Below, one piece after another: positions 1-8,812 of a stretch of 64,000 nucleotides of DNA. A model generated the notes under the pieces. That model was not told the DNA's origin. It saw only the letters and a program-made list of their open reading frames with translations, and did not search any database. The position numbers were made by a program, and so were the translations under genes. The DNA lies in contig NZ_LDTZ01000018.1 of NCBI RefSeq assembly GCF_001186365.1, positions 1-64,000 on the forward strand, written 5' to 3'. The stretch is from Gordonia jacobaea (lineage in GTDB: Bacteria > Actinomycetota > Actinomycetes > Mycobacteriales > Mycobacteriaceae). Each line of letters starts with the position of its first letter. Within the stretch, counting starts at the first letter, position 1.

Positions 1-1487
1 CTCGGGTGATCGCCGCGACCGGCTCGTTCACCACGATCTGCGGTGACCGACTACCACCTGCATGCCCCACGTTGGCCGGCTACGTGGCCGAGGGTCGCGT
101 CGCCGGCACACACGTCCGTGCGGTGCTCGAGGTGCTCGAAGCGATCCCCGGTGAAGTGTCGGCCGAGACAAAAGCCGCCGCCGAAGCACAGATGGCCGGC
201 TACGCGGTCCAATTCACCCCCGCCGAGATCACCAACCTCGGGTCACGGCTACTCGCCCATCTGGATCCTGACGGGACACTCACCAACCCGAAGGACCGCA
301 AACGCCGACGCCGCCTGTGGGTGAACCGGCAGAACGCACAGTTGATGTCGCGGTTGACCGCCGATCTCGATCCGATCGCCCGCGCACGGCTCGACACGGT
401 GTTGGATGCGTGGGCCAAACCCGGCATGAACAACCCGGACGACCCGGAGTCGCCTGTCGGTCCGATCACCACCGCGAACGCCGAACAGGTCGCGGCGGCT
501 GCGCTGCGTGATGAACGCTCACCCGCGCAACGCAACCACGACGCCTTCTCCGCCCTACTCGGCCAGGTGTTGGAATCCGGCATGCTCGGCAACACCCATC
601 GTGGATTGCCGATCCAGGTCATCGTCACCACCAGCCTGCGAGAACTCGAAGAGCAGGCAGGGATCGCACAGACCACGTCCGGAACACTCCTGCCGATCGG
701 TGATGTGATCGAGATGGCCGCCTCGACCGGAGCGAGCCAGTATTTGGCGGTGTTCGGTGACCACACCAGCATCCCGCTCTACCTGGGGCGGTCGAAGCGG
801 ATCGCGTCACTCGGACAACGACTCGCCTCATTCGCCTCACCCGGCGGGAAAATGTGTTCCGCCCCCGGCTGCAACCAACCTGCGAGCAGGGTGCAGATGC
901 ATCACGCCGCGAAAGACTGGGCAGACGGCGGCTTGACTGATATCGACCAGTTGGTGCCCGCCTGTGATGTGCACAACCGGCGGGTCGGCACGAAGCCCGG
1001 CCAGTTCACCACCCGGATGATCACCGAAGGCCCCGATACCGGGCGGGTCGCGTGGCGATTGAACGCCAAGCCAGGTATGCCGGAGAATCCCGAACGCATC
1101 AACCGGATCGCCGACGTCAAAGCCGACTTCCGCGACTACCTCGCCGCAGAACACACCAACAACGAGGCCGCCGCCGCGGCACGCACGACCGGTACCGGAA
1201 TCGCCACAGACACAGCCGTCACCGCGATTGTGCCTCCGCCCTTAGTGTCCAACCCGCCCGCCGGGCGGGTCGAGCTCACTCTGGTGGGTGCGATGCCCTC
1301 CGGCGATACTCTGCGCCTCAGCTCGCGGGTCGACATCGGGTGGAACCTACCGCCACTCGAACTTGACCCCGAGCCACCCAACGACCCAGACGCGCCAACA
1401 GGTCCCGCCCCACCAGGCGGCCCCAACCGCATCGGCGGCGTCGACCCACCCGGAGGCGTCGACCCACCGTTGTCCGACGCCGCCTGA
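1..1487 (+). CDS. DUF222 / HNH endonuclease-domain protein (13E12-type), 5' truncated by window edge
   Basis: The open frame runs in from base 1, so the N-terminus is missing; the GTG at base 6 is internal. The visible part, about 493 residues, starts inside a DUF222 region. The last third carries an HNH/McrA-like zinc motif: CSAPGC, then MHH, then CDVHNRR (about bases 858-990). This is the usual layout of the actinobacterial 13E12 repeat family, which is multicopy and often mobile. The tail is Pro/Gly rich (PGGVDPP-type repeats). Nuclease activity is inferred from the motif. The real role in the cell is unknown. It converges on the lipoprotein gene downstream. Confidence 0.85.
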   Translation, partial: RVIAATGSFTTICGDRLPPACPTLAGYVAEGRVAGTHVRAVLEVLEAIPGEVSAETKAAAEAQMAGYAVQFTPAEITNLGSRLLAHLDPDGTLTNPKDRKRRRRLWVNRQNAQLMSRLTADLDPIARARLDTVLDAWAKPGMNNPDDPESPVGPITTANAEQVAAAALRDERSPAQRNHDAFSALLGQVLESGMLGNTHRGLPIQVIVTTSLRELEEQAGIAQTTSGTLLPIGDVIEMAASTGASQYLAVFGDHTSIPLYLGRSKRIASLGQRLASFASPGGKMCSAPGCNQPASRVQMHHAAKDWADGGLTDIDQLVPACDVHNRRVGTKPGQFTTRMITEGPDTGRVAWRLNAKPGMPENPERINRIADVKADFRDYLAAEHTNNEAAAAARTTGTGIATDTAVTAIVPPPLVSNPPAGRVELTLVGAMPSGDTLRLSSRVDIGWNLPPLELDPEPPNDPDAPTGPAPPGGPNRIGGVDPPGGVDPPLSDAA

Positions 1488-1582
1488 CCAACGGTCACCT
1501 GACCGACGCGCCAACCCCTAGCCTTGGTGAACCGTCGAATCAGGTTGTGCTGCAACCCGTCTACACCCCGGTGGCGGGGCAG

Positions 1583-1623
1583 ACGTGGTTGGGCAACGTG
1601 GTTGGGGCGACGTGGTTGGGGCG
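1583..1623. repeat. Three tandem copies of a 13-14 bp unit (acgtggttggggcg)
   Basis: The unit occurs at about 1583-1595, 1596-1609 and 1610-1623; the second and third copies are identical. It lies in the roughly 160-bp gap between two convergent genes. No open frame or classic hairpin explains it. It is probably a slipped-strand or spacer repeat. Confidence 0.75.
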
Positions 1624-1647
1624 ACGAAGCCTCCTGCCCCGCTCCAA

Positions 1648-2643
1648 CTAGAGGCCGTGCTCGCCGAGCCACCCGATCGCGAGGTCGCGTGGTTCGGCGC
1701 CCGCGTCTGCGCGTCGTGCCAGTTCGGCCAGGTCGGCGGTGGTGATCTCCCCCGCGACACGATTGATCTGCTTGACCTCGCTGCGGGTCAGCGCGGCGGT
1801 CCGGTACACCGGAACGAGATTCTGCGCGCGCGGACCGCTCTGCGGAGACGGGGACTGAGACTGAGACTGAGGTGAAGTCGCCGGGTTGGAGGGGGTCGAC
1901 GGCTGTCCCGCGTCGTCCTGCGTCGGCGCGGGGACTCTGAGCGCCTGGATCTGTGGCGCCGCGGGGTCGAGAGCGACCGCGGCGTCGAGTGCCGTCACCA
2001 CGCCGACAGCCTGCGCCGTCCCCACTCGTGCGATCACCTCGCGGGCCGATCCGACCGACTCCACCGCACCGAAGCGGCAACCCTGCGCTGCGAACGCAGC
2101 CATATCCGCGGGTTCCGGACGTCCGACGACAACGACGGGTAGCCCCTCGGGCAGTCGCCCACACTCCGATAGATCGGTGACATTGCTCGACTGCGCCAGC
2201 GACGTCGCGACAAAGACCTGCGGCGTCGCACTCACGGGTGTCGCATCACCCACCGAAACACCTTGGGGCAGAGAGCGATTGAGCTCGTCGTAGACGTCGT
2301 CCGACGACGTGACGGTCGCCTTCGGCGCCAGCGAGGTGAGTAGTTCGCCACTGAACGCGGGAAACAGGTCGACCCGCGCGCGATCCATCTCGTCGAGCAA
2401 TGCGGTGTCGTCGCCGCGGATCAAGTCATCTGCAACAGGTGCGCCGACGTCGCGCAATGCTCCCGCGTAGATCTCGGCCATCACCCGCAGCGCGGGGTCG
2501 TCGGCCGAGCCGAGATGCAACAGCCGACTCGACGACGCGGAGTCACGCGACGAATCCGAACATCCCGCGAGCACCCCGGTGACAACCATCGCGACCGCAA
2601 TGACGACAGCGGTGGCCCACACACGATTCCGCACGGCTCTCAC
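1648..2643 (-). CDS. Glycine betaine/choline-type ABC transporter substrate-binding lipoprotein
   Basis: 331 residues from the GTG at 2643. It has an Arg-containing n-region, a hydrophobic core and a lipobox LAGC with Cys28, so it should be a lipid-anchored envelope protein. The middle part (DLFPAFSGELLTSL, then a D-x-Y-DELN segment) resembles OpuAC/ProX-type compatible-solute receptors, where a VDLYPEYTG-like motif is typical. No permease or ATPase of this class is adjacent, so it is an orphan receptor or its partners are elsewhere. The frame stays open to 2694, but that would overlap the corA start and spoil the signal peptide. The ligand is not determined by sequence. Confidence 0.7.
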   Translation of the reverse strand: MRAVRNRVWATAVVIAVAMVVTGVLAGCSDSSRDSASSSRLLHLGSADDPALRVMAEIYAGALRDVGAPVADDLIRGDDTALLDEMDRARVDLFPAFSGELLTSLAPKATVTSSDDVYDELNRSLPQGVSVGDATPVSATPQVFVATSLAQSSNVTDLSECGRLPEGLPVVVVGRPEPADMAAFAAQGCRFGAVESVGSAREVIARVGTAQAVGVVTALDAAVALDPAAPQIQALRVPAPTQDDAGQPSTPSNPATSPQSQSQSPSPQSGPRAQNLVPVYRTAALTRSEVKQINRVAGEITTADLAELARRADAGAEPRDLAIGWLGEHGL

Positions 2644-2667
2644 GGTATAACGATGCCCCTGCACGAG

Positions 2668-2673
2668 TAGCAT
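2668..2673 (+). promoter_or_regulatory. -10 box TAGCAT for corA (leaderless type)
   Basis: TAGCAT ends 7 nt before the GTG at 2681. The expected transcription start therefore falls at or next to the start codon. This also supports GTG 2681 over the ATG at 2687. Confidence 0.5.
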
Positions 2674-2680
2674 CCACCTC

Positions 2681-3757
2681 GTGCCAATGCCCAACCTCCG
2701 CCCAGGTGCACGGAACGCGCGTGGGGCGCGTCCGCTCCCCCGGATTCCGGTCCCCGTCGCACGGGCGGTCGTCGACTGCGCGGTCTATGTCGACGGAATC
2801 AGACAGCCGGGGCGCATCACCTACGCTGACGCATTCGCGCAGGTACGCGAGACCGGCAAGGGGTTCGTGTGGCTCGGACTCGCCGCGCCCGACGACGAAC
2901 AGATGACCGGCGTCGGCGAGGTGTTCGGCCTGCACGAGCTGGTCGTCGAGGACGCGGTGCACGCCCACCAACGTCCCAAGCTCGAGGTCTACGACGACAC
3001 GCAGTTCCTCGTGCTCCGCACGGTCAAGTACGTCGAGCACGAGTCGATGGAGAAGGCCAGCGAGGTCGTCGAAACCGGCGAGATCATGGTCTTCGCCGGC
3101 CGCGACTTCGTCATCACCGTTCGCCACGGCGACCACACCCATCTACACAATCTGCGTCGACGACTCGAAGCCCGACCAGAACGCCTCGTGCTCGGACCGA
3201 CCGCCGTGCTGCACGCCATCGCCGACAAGGTCGTCGACTCCTACCTCGCCGTCTCCGAGCGGATGGAAGACGACGTGGTGTCGATCGAGAGCACGGTCTT
3301 CTCCCGACAGCAGCGCTGGCTCAACATCGAACCGGTATATCTGCTCCGTCGCGAGGTTCTCGAACTGCGCCGAGCGGTCACACCGCTGGCAGGCCCGCTG
3401 TCACGGCTGGCGTCGGACAACACGTTGGTGCCCAAAGAGATTCGACGCCAGTTCCGCGATGTGTCCGACCACCTCAGCACCGTGATCGAGCATGTCGTCG
3501 AATACGACGAGGTCCTCAGTTCGCTACTCGACGCCGCCGCGACGAAGGTGAGCATCCAGCAGAACAGCGACATGCGCAAGATCTCGGCATGGGTGGCGAT
3601 CGCCGCGGTACCGACGATGGTCGCTGGACTGTACGGAATGAACTTCGACATCCTGCCCGGCATGCACGACCGGCAGGGCTTCGGCATTCTCTGCCTGACG
3701 ATGTTCCTCATCTGCGGCGCCCTGTGGGCGACGTTCCGGCGAAGTCACTGGCTGTAA
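2681..3757 (+). CDS. corA: CorA-family magnesium/cobalt transport protein
   Basis: 358 residues, normal for CorA. The long acidic cytosolic domain is followed by a predicted stalk helix and two C-terminal membrane segments (ISAWVAIAAVPTMVAGLYG and the final 25 residues). The signature YGMNF, the CorA selectivity loop between the two helices, is intact. It should form a homopentameric Mg2+ channel in the inner membrane. In M. tuberculosis corA (Rv1239c) is next to lpqY-sugABC. Here it is on the same DNA but separated from them by about 4 kb of SUFU, formamidase and MPE/ParB genes. Confidence 0.93.
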   Translation: MPMPNLRPGARNARGARPLPRIPVPVARAVVDCAVYVDGIRQPGRITYADAFAQVRETGKGFVWLGLAAPDDEQMTGVGEVFGLHELVVEDAVHAHQRPKLEVYDDTQFLVLRTVKYVEHESMEKASEVVETGEIMVFAGRDFVITVRHGDHTHLHNLRRRLEARPERLVLGPTAVLHAIADKVVDSYLAVSERMEDDVVSIESTVFSRQQRWLNIEPVYLLRREVLELRRAVTPLAGPLSRLASDNTLVPKEIRRQFRDVSDHLSTVIEHVVEYDEVLSSLLDAAATKVSIQQNSDMRKISAWVAIAAVPTMVAGLYGMNFDILPGMHDRQGFGILCLTMFLICGALWATFRRSHWL

Positions 3758-3805
3758 GCGCCGCCCCCGGCTGCCTAGACGGAAGGGCCGCCTCGATTCA
3801 CCGGG

Positions 3806-4390
3806 TCACATGCTGGCAGGCGAACGCCTCGCGTCGGCGATGTCGATGCTCGCCTCTGCCCACGCCTCGCGAAGGGCGTCGGCTCCCTTGAGGCGCACCC
3901 ACGCGGCTTCGTTCGCCGTGATCGGGATAGCGCGCAGGAACCGCACCGGTTCCATCGGGTCGGGAAGCACCACCTCGCCGAGTTCGTCGGCAGCGGTCAA
4001 TAGTGCGGTGAACGGCGCACCATCCCAGAGGGGCTCGCCGAGATCGACGAGTGCGTCCGGTGCGAGGATGAGCCCCTCGACCGCCGGCGCTGCGGCGACG
4101 GTTGCCAATCGTCGGTGCAGCCCCGGCATCGCAACCCCCGTGTGCATCCGCACCACGAGCTCGACGCGCGGACCGCGCAGCGGGTCGGCATGAATGTCAC
4201 TGGGGTCGGTCATCGGATGACGAGCGCACCCGACGGTCACGAACACCACGTCGTCGTCGAGTGCGAATCGTTCGACGTCGATGGGCTCGACACCCAGGAA
4301 GGTCACAGACGCCCGCTGCGGCTCGACGCCGAGTTCGGAGACGACGTATTCGTGCACGGTGTCGGTGACGGAAGGACTCACGACACTCAA
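3806..4390 (-). CDS. Suppressor-of-fused (SUFU) domain protein
   Basis: 194 residues from TTG 4390; GTG 4381 gives 191 residues and is equally credible. The sequence reads as one soluble alpha/beta domain: an N-terminal helix (VTDTVHEYVVSELG), then strands with DVVFVTVGCARHPM and VELVVRMH, and near the end LFPITANEAAW-like text (AIPITANEAAWVRLKGADA). This pattern matches bacterial SUFU-family proteins, which are often immunity or accessory proteins of unknown partner. No toxin-like gene is adjacent. It is convergent with corA and lies head to tail behind fmdB. Family assignment is moderately firm; function is unknown. Confidence 0.7.
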   Translation of the reverse strand: MSVVSPSVTDTVHEYVVSELGVEPQRASVTFLGVEPIDVERFALDDDVVFVTVGCARHPMTDPSDIHADPLRGPRVELVVRMHTGVAMPGLHRRLATVAAAPAVEGLILAPDALVDLGEPLWDGAPFTALLTAADELGEVVLPDPMEPVRFLRAIPITANEAAWVRLKGADALREAWAEASIDIADARRSPASM

Positions 4391-4405
4391 CGGTAGCCGG
4401 GCGGT

Positions 4406-4693
4406 TCAGGGACGCGGTAGCCGCCGGTGCAGCGGGTTGGTGGTCACCGGCGTCGACCGTCGAGGCGAACCGGGCACCGATGACACCACCGTCGGCGCGT
4501 CGGCGGTCGCGCGCGTCGCGTCGTGTGCCCGCATGGCAGCACTGTCGCCGACGCCGAGCCTCGCTGCGGTGACGATTCGTCGAGCGCGCTCCGAACAGAC
4601 CGGACACTCCACGTCGTCGGGGACAGTGAGCATCGAGTGCACCTGTTCGACGTCATCGCATGCCTGCCGGCACCGGAAGACGTAGGTTGGCAT
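4406..4693 (-). CDS. fmdB: FmdB-family zinc-ribbon protein
   Basis: 95 residues from ATG 4693. It begins MPTYVFRC, the classic FmdB opening, and has four Cys ligands: Cys8 and Cys12 (CRQAC), then Cys30 and Cys33 (CPVC). A disordered Thr/Pro/Arg-rich tail of about 50 residues follows. FmdB proteins are small zinc ribbons first noticed beside formamidase genes and are thought to be regulatory. Here the gene is divergent from fmdA with only 75 bp between the starts, so the two probably share a control region. The first Cys pair has three residues between ligands (CxxxC) rather than the usual two. Confidence 0.85.
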   Translation of the reverse strand: MPTYVFRCRQACDDVEQVHSMLTVPDDVECPVCSERARRIVTAARLGVGDSAAMRAHDATRATADAPTVVSSVPGSPRRSTPVTTNPLHRRLPRP

Positions 4694-4768
4694 GTGCAGA
4701 CCATAGCGCGACCTGTGCGTCGCGGAATCTCGAAAGGCACTGCACCGTCGCGCCACCAGGAGGCTGTC

Positions 4769-6022
4769 ATGCCGGAGTTGCTCTTCTCGTTGGACTCATC
4801 GAAGCCGTTCACCGCGCAGCAGATCGTCGGCCACAACCGGTGGCATCCCGACATTCCGCCTGCGGTGACGGTGAAACCGGGCGACACCTTTCGGGCGCAC
4901 TGCCGCGAGTGGTTCGACGGCGCGATCCACAACGACGATTCGGCCAACGACATCCTCAACGCGCCGCTGAACAACGTGCACACACTCTCCGGACCGTTCG
5001 CGATTGAGGGCGCACAACCCGGCGACCTGCTGATCGTCGACATTCTCGACGTCGGTCCCATCCCCCAGGAGGATTCGGGTCCGCTCGCAGGCCAGGGCTG
5101 GGGCTACACCGGCATCTTCGCCAAGCTCAACGGCGGAGGGTTTCTCACCGAGCAGTTCCCCGACGCATACAAAGCGATCTGGGATTTCGCCGGGCAGAGT
5201 GCGACGAGTCGCCATGTGCCGCATGTGAAGTACACCGGAATCGTGCACCCGGGATTGATGGGCACGGCCCCGAGCCCGCAGTTGTTGGCAACCTGGAACG
5301 CGCGAGAGGGCGCGCTGATCGCCACCGACCCCGAACGTGTTCCGCCACTGGCACTTCCACCCGAACCAAGCGGCGCCATCCTCGGATCACTGAGCGGCGC
5401 GGAGTTCGATCGAGTCGCCGCAGAGGCTGCACGGACGGCACCGCCCCGCGAGAACGGCGGCAATCAGGACATCAAGAATCTCACCAAGGGCAGTCGCGTC
5501 TTCTATCCCGTCTTCGTGCCGGGCGCCAACCTGTCGTTCGGCGATCTCCACTTCTCGCAGGGCGACGGCGAGATCACCTTCTGCGGGGCCATCGAAATGG
5601 GCGGCTTCATCGATCTGCACGTCGACCTGATCAAGGGCGGCATGGAGACCTACGGCGTCACCGAGAACGCAATCTTCATGCCCGGCAACACCGATCCGCA
5701 GTACTCGGAGTGGATCGCCTTCTCGGGTACGTCGGTGACGCTCGACGGCGAGCAGCGCTACCTCGACTCCGACCTCGCCTACCAACGGGCATGTCTGCAC
5801 GCGATCGAGTACCTGACGAAGTTCGGATACAGCCCCGAGCAGGCGTATCTACTTCTCGGTTCCGCGCCGATCGAGGGGCGACTGTCCGGGGTCGTCGACA
5901 TTCCCAATTCCTGTGCGACCGTGTACATTCCGACTGCGATTTTCGACTTTCCGGTCGCGCCTTCCAAAGACGGGCCGGTCCGGATCGACCCGGGGATCGG
6001 CGCCCCGCACGCCAGCTTCTAG
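4769..6022 (+). CDS. fmdA: Formamidase (acetamidase/formamidase family)
   Basis: 417 residues from ATG 4769, which has AGGAGG five bases upstream; the frame is open further upstream but without support. The protein spans the whole FmdA/AmdA family: an N-terminal IVGHNRWHPDIPPAVTVKPG segment, a central WNAREGALIATDPER block, and C-terminal EGRLSGVVDIPN. The reaction is hydrolysis of formamide (and possibly short amides) to formate and ammonia, a nitrogen-supply function in the cytosol. The length and motifs fit formamidase better than the shorter acetamidases. It is divergent from fmdB and followed by the metallophosphoesterase 44 bp later, which has its own promoter-like box. Confidence 0.9.
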   Translation: MPELLFSLDSSKPFTAQQIVGHNRWHPDIPPAVTVKPGDTFRAHCREWFDGAIHNDDSANDILNAPLNNVHTLSGPFAIEGAQPGDLLIVDILDVGPIPQEDSGPLAGQGWGYTGIFAKLNGGGFLTEQFPDAYKAIWDFAGQSATSRHVPHVKYTGIVHPGLMGTAPSPQLLATWNAREGALIATDPERVPPLALPPEPSGAILGSLSGAEFDRVAAEAARTAPPRENGGNQDIKNLTKGSRVFYPVFVPGANLSFGDLHFSQGDGEITFCGAIEMGGFIDLHVDLIKGGMETYGVTENAIFMPGNTDPQYSEWIAFSGTSVTLDGEQRYLDSDLAYQRACLHAIEYLTKFGYSPEQAYLLLGSAPIEGRLSGVVDIPNSCATVYIPTAIFDFPVAPSKDGPVRIDPGIGAPHASF

Positions 6023-6053
6023 GAGCTCGGCACCGTGCGCCGCGCTCCGGGCT

Positions 6054-6059
6054 TACGCT
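6054..6059 (+). promoter_or_regulatory. -10 box TACGCT for the metallophosphoesterase gene (leaderless type)
   Basis: TACGCT ends 7 nt before ATG 6067. There is no Shine-Dalgarno sequence in the short gap, consistent with a leaderless transcript for the two-gene unit. Confidence 0.45.
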
Positions 6060-6066
6060 GACTCAC

Positions 6067-6753
6067 ATGGTGAGTGTTCTTGCTGTCGCCGACGAAGTGG
6101 TCGACTCTCTCGTTCTCGGCATCGGCGTTCAGGGTCGTCCCGACCTGATCGTCGCAGCGGGCGACCTCCCGTTCGAGTATGTCGACGGACTCATGGCGAC
6201 CTATGACGTTCCCGCCGTATATGTGCCGGGAAATCACGACCCGGACCTGCGCGGCTATCGGCAATCGCGCACCGGATGGCTGCGCGCCGGACTGCCCGCA
6301 GCAGACCCCGGACCGCTCGGCGCCCTCAACGCCGACGGACGGACCGTCGAGGCTGCCGGGCTGCGCATCAGCGGCCTCGGCGGCTCAATTCGCTACAACG
6401 ACGGCCCCAACCAGTACACCGAGCCTCAACAGCGGTGGCGCAGCTGGAGAGTTCGCGTCGGTGCACACCTGACGCGGCGTCGGCCCGACATCTTCTTGAC
6501 GCATAGCCCGGCGCAGGGCGTCGGCGACGGAGACGATCCGGCGCACAGGGGTTTCGCCTGCTTTCACCCGCTCGTCGACGATCTCGAGCCGACGCTACTG
6601 GTTCACGGACACGTACATCCCTACGGCGGACACCCGACAGACAAGGCGATCGGCACGCACACCACATCGGTCAACGTCGTCGGATACTGCCAGTTCGACA
6701 TCGATCCCGGGCACCGCGACTTCACGATCGTGAGGCGACGATATGGCGCGTGA
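6067..6753 (+). CDS. Calcineurin-like metallophosphoesterase
   Basis: 228 residues from ATG 6067; the open frame upstream overlaps fmdA and is not used. Metal-binding motifs are in order: Asp9 in VADEV (motif I, but DxE rather than the usual DxH), AAGDLP at residue 32, VPGNHDPD with Asn56/His57/Asp58, LTHSP near residue 155, and the C-terminal GHVHPYG. These are ligands of a two-metal phosphoesterase active site. The substrate could be nucleic acid or a nucleotide and is not known. The 3' end overlaps the next gene by 11 bases, so the two products are probably made together. Confidence 0.85.
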   Translation: MVSVLAVADEVVDSLVLGIGVQGRPDLIVAAGDLPFEYVDGLMATYDVPAVYVPGNHDPDLRGYRQSRTGWLRAGLPAADPGPLGALNADGRTVEAAGLRISGLGGSIRYNDGPNQYTEPQQRWRSWRVRVGAHLTRRRPDIFLTHSPAQGVGDGDDPAHRGFACFHPLVDDLEPTLLVHGHVHPYGGHPTDKAIGTHTTSVNVVGYCQFDIDPGHRDFTIVRRRYGA

Positions 6754-7600
6754 CACCGGATTTCCCGACGCCGACGCCGAGAACGACTTCGCGCGCATGC
6801 GGCGCCAGGCCGAACTAGCCCGTCTCACGCACTGGTTCACCCGCCAACCCGCCGACGTCAACACGATCCTGCCGTTCGACGAAGTGGTGCGCGCACTGGG
6901 CAGAACCGGCGAGACCAACCTGGGCCTGCAGCAGGTCAACGTGCGCGACATCGTCGGAAGTGTCGACCGCACAAAGGATTTCGACAAGTACTTTCGCCCG
7001 ACGTCATCACGCATCCGGCAACGTTGGCAACGTCTTGCCGCCGCGCAACGTCGGGGCGAGTCGGTGCCACCGGTCTTGCTGTACAAGATCGGATCGATGT
7101 ACTTCGTGATCGACGGCCATCATCGTGTCTCGATCGCGATCGCCCGCCATCTCGAGACGATCGACGCCTACGTCACCGAGATCCACACGCGCATCACACC
7201 AGACGGAATCAACGCGCCGTCCGACCTCGTGCTCAAAGACCACCGTCGACTCTTTCTCGCACGCGTTCCCCTCGCGGGCGCGCAGGCGGATGCCGTGCGC
7301 CTGTCCGACCCGTTCTCTTACGCAGAACTGGCAGAAGCCGTCGAGGCGTGGGGTTTTCGGCTCAGCCAGGAAGTCGGAGAGTTCCTGAGCAGGCCCGAGG
7401 TCGCGCGCCGGTGGTTCGGCGAAGAGTTTCTACCGGTGGTCCGCATGGCACGCCGCGCCGAGGTTCGGCCCGACATCACCGACGACGCCGAGCTCTACAT
7501 GTGGGTCGCGGGCGAACGCTATCGCCTTGTGCGCAGGCACATCTGGGACGACGAGATCATCGAGGAGCTCCGCGAGCAGTCGCAGCGCCGCCGGCGGTAG
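6743..7600 (+). CDS. ParB/sulfiredoxin-fold (ParB-like nuclease domain) protein
   Basis: 285 residues, starting inside the metallophosphoesterase gene. Residues about 60-140 contain the ParB-like core: VNVRDIVGS, then VPPVLLYKIG, then YFVIDGHHRVSIAIA. This last segment matches the DGHHR motif typical of the ParB/Srx fold. No clear ParB helix-turn-helix follows, so it is unlikely to be the chromosome-partition ParB. The C-terminal half (LYMWVAGERYRLVRRHIWDD) is conserved-looking but unassigned. Co-transcription with a phosphoesterase suggests a joint nucleic-acid or nucleotide role, which is an inference. Confidence 0.75.
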   Translation: MARDTGFPDADAENDFARMRRQAELARLTHWFTRQPADVNTILPFDEVVRALGRTGETNLGLQQVNVRDIVGSVDRTKDFDKYFRPTSSRIRQRWQRLAAAQRRGESVPPVLLYKIGSMYFVIDGHHRVSIAIARHLETIDAYVTEIHTRITPDGINAPSDLVLKDHRRLFLARVPLAGAQADAVRLSDPFSYAELAEAVEAWGFRLSQEVGEFLSRPEVARRWFGEEFLPVVRMARRAEVRPDITDDAELYMWVAGERYRLVRRHIWDDEIIEELREQSQRRRR

Positions 7601-7621
7601 TGGTCTCGACAGGCTCGACCA
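7601..7621. repeat. REP-like imperfect palindrome TGGTCTCGACAGGCTCGACCA
   Basis: The ends TGGTC and GACCA are complementary, with CGA/TCG inside. It lies exactly between two convergent genes. I recall very similar words as frequent intergenic repeats in high-GC actinobacteria; copy number in this genome cannot be checked here. Confidence 0.55.
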
Positions 7622-7631
7622 GCGGGGGCGA

Positions 7632-8807
7632 TCACCTGCGGCGCAGGCTCACTCCCGACTGCTGGTCGAACACGGCGATCTTGTCGGTGTCGAACACCAA
7701 CTCGGCGCGCGAGTTCTTGGTCACCGCAGACTCCGGCGAGAGCCTGGCGACCATCTCACCGGTGCCGAGGTCTGAGCCCGAATCCGCTGCCAGTTCGGCC
7801 AGGGCGTCGTTGGCCGCGCGGCCGGAATCGATGGTGAAGTAGGCGTACTTGTCCGAACCCATCGATTCGAGAACATCGATGTCGGCGGTGAACGTCGTGC
7901 CACGCGCCTTCACGGCCGGGTCGATGAGCGAAGCGTCTTCGATCTGCTCGGGCCGGATACCGATCAGCACCTCGCCGTTGCTGCCTTCCTTCTTCGCCTC
8001 GGCCGCAATCGCATCGTGGTCGTCGAGAACCAATCGTCCCAGCGGAGTATCGATCGCGTCGGCACTCAGGGTGCCCGGCAAGAAGTTCATCGACGGCGAC
8101 CCGATGAATCCTGCGACGAACACGTTGACCGGGTTGTTGTAGAGCTCGTTGGGGGCTCCGACCTGCTGGACGTATCCGTTGCGCATCACCACCACGCGAT
8201 CACCGAGGGTCATCGCCTCGGTCTGATCGTGCGTGACGTAGACGGTCGTCGTACTCAGCCGCGTCTGCAGGCGTGAGATCTCGGTGCGCATCTGAACGCG
8301 AAGTTTGGCGTCGAGATTCGACAGCGGCTCGTCCATGAGAAATGCCTTGGGCGACCGCACGATCGCGCGCCCCATGGCGACGCGTTGGCGCTGGCCGCCG
8401 GACAGATTCGACGGCTTGCGGTCGAGGTACTGAGTCAGATCGAGGATCTTGGCGGCCTCGTCGACCTTCTTGTTGACCTCGTCCTTGGGCAGCTTCGCCA
8501 GGGTGAGCGGGAATGCGATGTTCTGTCGGACCGTCATGTGCGGGTAGAGCGCGTAGCTCTGAAAGACCATGGCGATGTCGCGGTCCTTGGGCGACTTGTC
8601 GTTGACCCGCTCTCCACCGATGTACAGGTCGCCGCTGCTGATGTCCTCGAGACCCGCGATCATGTTGAGGGTCGTCGACTTTCCGCAGCCCGACGGCCCC
8701 ACGAGGATGATGAACTCGCCGTCGGCGATCGTGAGAGTGAAGTCGTGAACGGCGACAGTGCCGTCCGCGTATTTCTTGCTGACGTTGTCGAGCACGATCT
8801 CTGCCAT
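7632..8807 (-). CDS. sugC: Trehalose ABC importer ATP-binding protein SugC
   Basis: 391 residues. Walker A is GPSGCGKST, the Q-loop is VFQSYALYPHM, the ABC signature is LSGGQRQR, and Walker B is AFLMDEPLSNLD followed by the switch His in VTHDQTEA. The last 130 residues form the MalK/UgpC-type regulatory OB domain, including GIRPEQIED. It powers the SugA-SugB permease. It is the last gene of lpqY-sugA-sugB-sugC, 5 bp after sugB. In mycobacteria this system recycles trehalose released during mycolate transfer. The same substrate is inferred here from synteny and from the similarity of the receptor. Confidence 0.93.
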   Translation of the reverse strand: MAEIVLDNVSKKYADGTVAVHDFTLTIADGEFIILVGPSGCGKSTTLNMIAGLEDISSGDLYIGGERVNDKSPKDRDIAMVFQSYALYPHMTVRQNIAFPLTLAKLPKDEVNKKVDEAAKILDLTQYLDRKPSNLSGGQRQRVAMGRAIVRSPKAFLMDEPLSNLDAKLRVQMRTEISRLQTRLSTTTVYVTHDQTEAMTLGDRVVVMRNGYVQQVGAPNELYNNPVNVFVAGFIGSPSMNFLPGTLSADAIDTPLGRLVLDDHDAIAAEAKKEGSNGEVLIGIRPEQIEDASLIDPAVKARGTTFTADIDVLESMGSDKYAYFTIDSGRAANDALAELAADSGSDLGTGEMVARLSPESAVTKNSRAELVFDTDKIAVFDQQSGVSLRRR

Positions 8808-8812
8808 GGGGA

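Noticed and set aside
1..1487. Mobile element or prophage boundary marked by the HNH gene
   Set aside because: DUF222/HNH genes are scattered in actinobacteria; no integrase, direct-repeat ends or tRNA target is visible.
1136..2164. Long minus-strand frame, 342 codons
   Set aside because: Antisense shadow of the HNH and lipoprotein genes; Arg/Gly-rich without family features.
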